Positions 16,493-21,003 of a stretch of 21,003 bases of DNA are shown piece after piece. A program made the translations under genes and the position numbers. The DNA lies in contig MLAK01000314.1 of the NCBI GenBank assembly GCA_001839685.1, positions 102,560 to 123,562 of the forward strand, written 5' to 3'. The notes under the pieces were generated by a model. It worked only from the letters and a program-made list of their open reading frames with translations, ran no database searches and was not told the origin of the DNA. Each line of letters starts with the position of its first letter. Position 1 is the stretch's first letter. This stretch comes from Tritrichomonas foetus. Its lineage: Eukaryota > Parabasalia > Tritrichomonadida > Tritrichomonadidae.

Positions 16493-19400
16493 TTATTGTT
16501 TTGCCATACGAGCATAGTATTCATATCGTTTCTTCAAATCTTCAACAAGTTGTGGTCTCTTAGTTTCTGCTTCTTTAGGATAAATATCAGCTAATGATGC
16601 AAAGCGGCTTTCATCACTAATTAATGGGTTAATGTTATAGTCTGGTTTTGGTGAATCAAGTTGAAGTGGGTTCTTTCCTTCTTGCCTCCTTCTTGGATCA
16701 TGACGATATAACAAGAGATAACCTGACTTCACTAATTCTTTAGCATGTTGTGGAAGTGATGACATTCCTTTCTTTATACCGTGAGAAATGCATGGTGTGT
16801 AGTTAATCACACATGCTGGACCATTGTATTCACGTGCTTCTCTGATGCACTTAAGAGCATGCTCTGGATTAGCAAGTGCGCATGTTGATGCAACATAAAC
16901 ATTACCATATGTAATAAGCATTGCACCAAGATCTTTCTTTTGCTTGGCATAACCAGCTGCAGCAAAGTTTGCAACTGCTGATCTTTGTGTAGCCTTAGAA
17001 CATTGGCCACCAGTGTTGGAGTAAACTTCAGTATCAAGAATAATGCATTTAAGATTTTGAGATGATGCCATGACATGATCAAGACCACCAAAGTCGATAT
17101 CATAGGCCCATCCATCTCCACCCATAATCCAAACAGTCTTACGAGCAAGACAATCTTGTTGTGAAATAAGATCCTTAACAAGTGGTGATGGATTTTGAAT
17201 CTTAGCAAGCTCTGCTTGTACTTTACGTGAAGCTGCTTGTGATTCATCAGTGTTATATACGTCCATTAATTCTTGCATTGCTTTCTTAAGAGATTCTGGG
17301 ACGTCTTCTTTCATTAATAATTGCATATCATTCAAAGCGAGGAAGCGGCGGTATTCTGTGGATTGAAGCATACCAAATCCATATTCTGCATTATCTTCAA
17401 AGAGAGAGAAAGCCCAAGTTGGTCCGTGGTTATGCTCATTTGTTGTGTATGGATTCCATGGATATGATGAACCCCAAACAACGGAACATCCTGCAGCATT
17501 TGCAAGATATAACTGATCACCATAAAGTTGAGTGATTAATTTGATGATTGCTGGTTCACCACAGCCTGGACAAGCTCCAGAAAATTCAAGAAGTGGTTTC
17601 AAAAATTGTGAATTGCGTACATTGCTTGGTTCAAGTAAATGTCCTTTATTGGGAGCAGCATTGCATTGTTCCCAGTTCTTGCTTTCTGGCTCGTACTTAG
17701 GCTTTGGATCAACCATTGATAATGCCTTAACTGGACAGACAGCGTTACAAACGCCACATCCTGTGCAATCATATGGTGAAATTTGGATTCTAAATTTAAG
17801 ACCTTTCAATTGAGCACCTTTAGCAGGAATTGTCTCCATTCCTTTAGCTTCTTCATCTGTTAAGAGGAATGGTCTAATTACTGCATGTGGACATAAGAAT
17901 GCACATTGGTTGCATTGTACACATTTCTTTGAATCCCATTCTGGAACTCGGAGTGCGATTCCACGTTTTTCATACTTGGATGTTCCTGGTGGCATAGCTG
18001 CAATATCTGTAAATTCGTCAATAGTTAAATCATCACCACGTTGTTGCATGGAGAGTTGAAGGAGTTTATTATATCCTGTGCATTCTTCAACCTTTTCTGG
18101 AGTGCATGCAGCCCATTTTTGTCTGTCATATTTGACTTCTTTGATGGCTCCAAGAGCTTTATCTACCATCTTCCAGTTGCTTTCGATAACTTCTCTTCCT
18201 TTACGAATATATTGTTTTTCAATTGACTTCTTCATTAATGTGATGCACTTTTCTTGTGGCATAACTCCTGCAAGACCGAAGAAGGCTGTTTGCATGATCA
18301 TATTAATTCGACCAGGCATTCCACATTCATCAGAAATCTTAGTTGCATCAACATAATAGAATTTAGCATTCATATCGGCAAGCTTCTTCTTCATTGATGG
18401 TGGTAATAATTCATCAAAGTTGGTGTTTTCAGGAGCATTTAACACAAAGATACCATTTTCTTTCAAGTTTTTAAGCATATCGAACTTTTGGCAGTAAGCT
18501 GTAGTATGGCAAGCAATGTAATCGGCCTGTTGAATAAGATATGAAGCACTGATTGGGTTTTCACCAAATCTTACATGAGATACTGTTAAACCACCTGATT
18601 TGTGAGCTGAGTAAGCGAAATATGCTTGACCATATAAATTGGTGTTATCAACAATGATTTTGATAGCTTCTTTGTTTGATCCAACTGTACCATCTGAACC
18701 AAGACCCCAGAACATGCATTGCTTAGTTCCTGGTGGAAGATCATCAGTTTGCTTTCCAATTGGAAGTGCTGTTTCTGAACCAGCAAGTCCAACAGTGAAG
18801 CCGTCAACTGGATGTGGTGCTGCAAGATTCTTGTAAATTGCTTCAGCATGATTTGGTGCAAAATCTTTGCTTCCAATTCCATATCTTCCACCAATGAATT
18901 GTGGGTTAACTTTTCCAACAAGAGCTGCAGCGAAATCTTCAAAGAGTGGTTCTCTTGGTGAAGAAAATTCACGAACTTTATCCAAAATACAAAGCTTTTC
19001 AACTGTCTTTGGAAGCACTGTTAAAAGATGTTCAACACTGAATGGACGGTATAAATGAACTTTAATTACACCGATTTTTTCATTTGGATGTGCTTTAACA
19101 TATTCTTCAATTGTACCACAGCCACTACCCATTAAAACAGTAACATTTTTGGCTTCTGGATGTCCAACATATTCGAATGGCTTGTAGTAGCGTCCAGTGA
19201 TTTTTCCAAGTTGGTTCATAAGATCCTCAACAACGAATGGAAGACTACCATATAATTTGTTTGGTTTTTCAGCACAAAGCCAGTGGTATTCTGATCCAAG
19301 AATGGAGCCACGAACTTGTGGATGTTCTGGGTTCATTGATCTCTTTCTCATTTTCATTAATCCCTCATGATCAACGAGTTTAATAAGATCTTCTGAAGGA

Positions 19401-19966
19401 ACTTCTGAATAAGTATTGATTTCGTGGGATGTTCTAAATCCATCAAAGAAGTGCATAAATGGCAATCCCATTTTAATAGTTGTTAAGTGTGCGATTGCAC
19501 CAAGGTCATATGTTTCTTGAACTGTACTTGAGCACAACATTGGAATACCGGAGCTTCTGCACGTGTAAATATCAGAGTGATCGTTGAAAATGGACATTCC
19601 TCCATTCGCTAAGGCACGTGAGGCGACATGAATAACTGCTGGACATAATTCATGAACAACTTTGTAGATATCAGGAACCATCAGTAGGAGACCTTGTGCA
19701 GCTGTGAATGAAGAAGCAACTGTTCCTGTGGCTGTGGCACCATGCAAAGCACCAGCTACGCCACCTTCGGCCTGCATCATGGTAAGACGAACTGGGTTAC
19801 CCCAAATGTTCTTTCTACCTTGGGCAATCCAGGCATCCATCAGTTCACCCATCGGGGTGGATGGGGTAATTGGATAAATGAATGAGGTTTCACTAAGTTG
19901 ATATGCAATGCTTGCGGCTGCTGTATTTCCATCTGCTGGAATTCGTTTTGATGCGTTACGAATCAT
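16493..19966 (-). CDS. Pyruvate:ferredoxin oxidoreductase (PFOR)
   Basis: A full-length 1157-residue PFOR. It converts pyruvate and CoA to acetyl-CoA and CO2, passing electrons to ferredoxin; in parabasalids this takes place in the hydrogenosome and feeds hydrogenase. Domains in order: the pyruvate-binding N-terminal domain (DGNTAAASIAYQLSE...YPITPSTPM), the middle domains, two bacterial-ferredoxin [4Fe-4S] sites with Cys at 682, 685, 688, 692 and at 734, 737, 740, 744, and the TPP-binding domain with the GACPGCGEP cysteines near 799-802 and GDGWAYDIDFGGLDH near 951. No flavodoxin/NADPH-reductase fusion follows, so it is PFOR and not PNO. The N-terminus MIRNASKR is short and basic with Arg at position 3, consistent with a minimal hydrogenosomal presequence; that location is inferred. 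The stop reads TAAA. Inverted repeats lie 110-230 bp upstream. Confidence 0.98.
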   Translation of the reverse strand: MIRNASKRIPADGNTAAASIAYQLSETSFIYPITPSTPMGELMDAWIAQGRKNIWGNPVRLTMMQAEGGVAGALHGATATGTVASSFTAAQGLLLMVPDIYKVVHELCPAVIHVASRALANGGMSIFNDHSDIYTCRSSGIPMLCSSTVQETYDLGAIAHLTTIKMGLPFMHFFDGFRTSHEINTYSEVPSEDLIKLVDHEGLMKMRKRSMNPEHPQVRGSILGSEYHWLCAEKPNKLYGSLPFVVEDLMNQLGKITGRYYKPFEYVGHPEAKNVTVLMGSGCGTIEEYVKAHPNEKIGVIKVHLYRPFSVEHLLTVLPKTVEKLCILDKVREFSSPREPLFEDFAAALVGKVNPQFIGGRYGIGSKDFAPNHAEAIYKNLAAPHPVDGFTVGLAGSETALPIGKQTDDLPPGTKQCMFWGLGSDGTVGSNKEAIKIIVDNTNLYGQAYFAYSAHKSGGLTVSHVRFGENPISASYLIQQADYIACHTTAYCQKFDMLKNLKENGIFVLNAPENTNFDELLPPSMKKKLADMNAKFYYVDATKISDECGMPGRINMIMQTAFFGLAGVMPQEKCITLMKKSIEKQYIRKGREVIESNWKMVDKALGAIKEVKYDRQKWAACTPEKVEECTGYNKLLQLSMQQRGDDLTIDEFTDIAAMPPGTSKYEKRGIALRVPEWDSKKCVQCNQCAFLCPHAVIRPFLLTDEEAKGMETIPAKGAQLKGLKFRIQISPYDCTGCGVCNAVCPVKALSMVDPKPKYEPESKNWEQCNAAPNKGHLLEPSNVRNSQFLKPLLEFSGACPGCGEPAIIKLITQLYGDQLYLANAAGCSVVWGSSYPWNPYTTNEHNHGPTWAFSLFEDNAEYGFGMLQSTEYRRFLALNDMQLLMKEDVPESLKKAMQELMDVYNTDESQAASRKVQAELAKIQNPSPLVKDLISQQDCLARKTVWIMGGDGWAYDIDFGGLDHVMASSQNLKCIILDTEVYSNTGGQCSKATQRSAVANFAAAGYAKQKKDLGAMLITYGNVYVASTCALANPEHALKCIREAREYNGPACVINYTPCISHGIKKGMSSLPQHAKELVKSGYLLLYRHDPRRRQEGKNPLQLDSPKPDYNINPLISDESRFASLADIYPKEAETKRPQLVEDLKKRYEYYARMAKQ

Positions 19967-19985
19967 TTTGTTCTTGTTATTATTA

Positions 19986-19993
19986 AATAATGA
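19986..19993 (-). promoter_or_regulatory. Initiator (Inr) candidate for PFOR, TCATTATT
   Basis: On the minus strand TCATTATT fits the trichomonad Inr consensus TCAYTWYT exactly. Taking A of TCA as +1 gives a 25-nt leader to the PFOR ATG. Confidence 0.6.
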
Positions 19994-20076
19994 TGTGATA
20001 ATGGATAATTCTTTTTATTGAATTTATTATATATTTGAAAAAGTTTTAATGCTTATTCAAAATTGATAGTTATAAA

Positions 20077-20194
20077 ATCAAAACGATGAAATCGAATTAA
20101 TTCTGTTCAATTCGAAAATTTTTGTGTATATTGAAATTTAGATTTAATATAATTGTGATGTGATATCATTGATGAAAATTTCATCGTTTTTGAT
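20077..20194. promoter_or_regulatory. Nested inverted repeats upstream of PFOR
   Basis: AAAACGATGAAAT (20080-20092) is the exact reverse complement of ATTTCATCGTTTT (20178-20190). Pairing extends to 16 bp if one extra T is bulged. Inside lie TCGAATT/AATTCGA (20092-20098 and 20109-20115) and GATGAAAATTTCATC (20171-20185). The block lies about 110-230 bp before the PFOR ATG. AACGAT in the arms resembles Myb-recognition sites reported in Trichomonas promoters. Regulatory function is inference. Confidence 0.45.
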
Positions 20195-20845
20195 TGTGCC
20201 CTATCAATTGCTAGGTCATTTATATTCAATCTTACGATAATTCTAAATGAAGTGAATTGAATTTGTTATCAAGAATAATTACTTTTTTCTCTTTGAATTA
20301 ATGATGTAGAGTGAATAAAGAGAATGACATCAAAACAATATTTTATATTCTAAACATATGTCAATAAAATTTTGGAGAAAAGTTCAAGAATAGTATGTTA
20401 ATTAATATTTAATCTGAAAGAAACCATAGTAGAGCTTTTTTGTAAAACAACCAATGATGATCTTAGAAAAAAAGATAATTGGGAAAGAAGACAGCAAATA
20501 TTTCTTTTTCTCAGAACTCGAAAGTTAAAATATGATCAGTATTTCACAGTCAATAGTGAATCGAAATCGATTGGTTCTGATTTATTGGGATAGTGGTATC
20601 ATTTTTTATAGTGAGGATTTATGAGGAATAAAAAATTAAGATCATAAACTTAAAAATTGAAAAGTCATTTAGTATAGTTCCAAAACTACAGTTTTATGAC
20701 TAAAATTCTTATTTTTAGATAGCTTACATGATGTTTTAAAATATTTATCGTGGTTATTTTCACAATAGGATAATGAGGATGATATGATTTCTGAATACAC
20801 CGAATAAGTAAAGCACTTGGGATAAAGGATTTTATACCAATCAGC

Positions 20846-20918
20846 GGGACTTTAGCTCACCTGGGAGAGCGTACGACTGAAGATCGTAAGGTACNTGGTT
20901 CAAGTCCGCGAAGTCCCA
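20846..20918 (+). tRNA. tRNA-Phe (anticodon GAA)
   Basis: A complete 73-nt cloverleaf. The acceptor stem GGGACTT/AAGTCCC has seven perfect pairs, the D stem is GCTC/GAGC, and the anticodon stem TACGA/TCGTA flanks loop CTGAAGA with GAA at 20879-20881. The T stem is CNTGG/CCGCG and the discriminator is A73. The B box GGTTCAAGTCC (20897-20907) is canonical. There is no intron and CCA is not encoded. G20, GAA and A73 match eukaryotic Phe identity. Base 20895 (position 50) is N; pairing predicts G. Positions 15 and 48 are C and A instead of the usual G-C pair. A T5 and a T7 run directly downstream serve as the Pol III terminator. Confidence 0.96.
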
Positions 20919-20920
20919 AC

Positions 20921-20938
20921 TTTTTCTTTTTTTCTTTT
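20921..20938 (+). terminator. Pol III terminator T tracts after tRNA-Phe
   Basis: TTTTT, TTTTTTT and TTTT runs separated by single C bases begin two bases after the tRNA discriminator. Pol III normally stops at the first T4-T5 run. The same tract forms the immediate 5' flank of the next start codon. Confidence 0.8.
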
Positions 20939-20941
20939 CAA

Positions 20942-21003
20942 ATGGATTCAAGCGATTATTTCGACTATTCTAGTGACCCAGACGATGAATATATACTCGA
21001 CGT
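20942..21003 (+). CDS. 5' end of a protein gene, truncated by the window edge
   Basis: An ATG at 20942-20944 opens a frame of 20 codons plus two bases with no stop, reading MDSSDYFDYSSDPDDEYILD. The N-terminus is acidic and Ser/Tyr-rich, and the base composition is less AT-rich than the intergenic DNA, which suggests real coding sequence. It is too short to assign. The leader TTTTCAA directly before the ATG contains TCA, so transcription could start within the tRNA terminator tract. A chance open frame is still possible at this length. Confidence 0.45.
   Translation, partial: MDSSDYFDYSSDPDDEYILD

Larger units (their letters stand above)
19967..20845. other. PFOR upstream region up to the tRNA gene
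   Basis: An 879-bp gene-free AT-rich stretch. It contains the PFOR initiator candidate (19986-19993), nested inverted repeats (20077-20194), a CTGAAAGAAAC motif (20414-20424) and a small AAAACTACAGTTTT inverted repeat (20682-20695). I see no open frame worth reporting. Confidence 0.6.

Noticed and set aside
1..21003. Mobile elements, CRISPR arrays, viral genes or bacterial operons
   Set aside because: No transposase, integrase, reverse transcriptase, regularly spaced direct repeats or ribosome-binding-site-led gene strings were seen.

Overview
The window reads as nuclear DNA of an AT-rich anaerobic protist, most likely a parabasalid of the Tritrichomonas/Trichomonas type. Four things point this way. 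It carries a eukaryotic-style pyruvate:ferredoxin oxidoreductase with a short basic N-terminus. Every recognised gene is intronless. Initiator-like TCAYCR/TCATTATT motifs sit 6 to 25 nt before several ATGs, implying very short 5' leaders. In four of the five TAA-terminated genes the stop codon is itself part of a TAAA tetranucleotide, as described for trichomonad polyadenylation. Species assignment (Tritrichomonas foetus or a relative) is inference.

Layout, left to right: a 1-kb gene-free stretch; a PAK-type kinase (-) with two CRIB-like segments; a divergent PP6 regulatory-subunit (SAPS) protein (+) whose C-terminal half is an FPPADAF repeat array; a convergent coiled-coil hypothetical (-); a DxD glycosyltransferase (-); a Rab GTPase (-) divergent from a MAK11/PAK1IP1 WD40 protein (+); a very large helical protein with Asn-rich inserts (-), head-to-head across 106 bp with a helical-repeat protein (+); PFOR (-); a tRNA-Phe (GAA); and, 23 bp beyond the tRNA, the first 20 codons of another gene that runs off the window.

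There is no operon, mobile element, CRISPR array or virus. The genes are mostly housekeeping or signalling: Rho-GTPase/PAK signalling, PP6 phosphatase targeting, vesicle traffic, Golgi glycosylation, 60S ribosome biogenesis and hydrogenosomal pyruvate oxidation. PAK and the PAK1IP1 homologue share the window, but adjacency carries little functional weight in this type of genome.

Three start codons were moved to ATG, because the longest open frames begin with TTG or GTG: the glycosyltransferase, the large helical protein and the helical-repeat protein. The most interesting signals are the tandem CRIB arrangement, the FPPADAF array with a perfect 126-bp duplication, a shared start-proximal TCAYCR motif, nested inverted repeats upstream of PFOR, and a GCATCAAA triplet ending in a 16-bp palindrome upstream of the glycosyltransferase.
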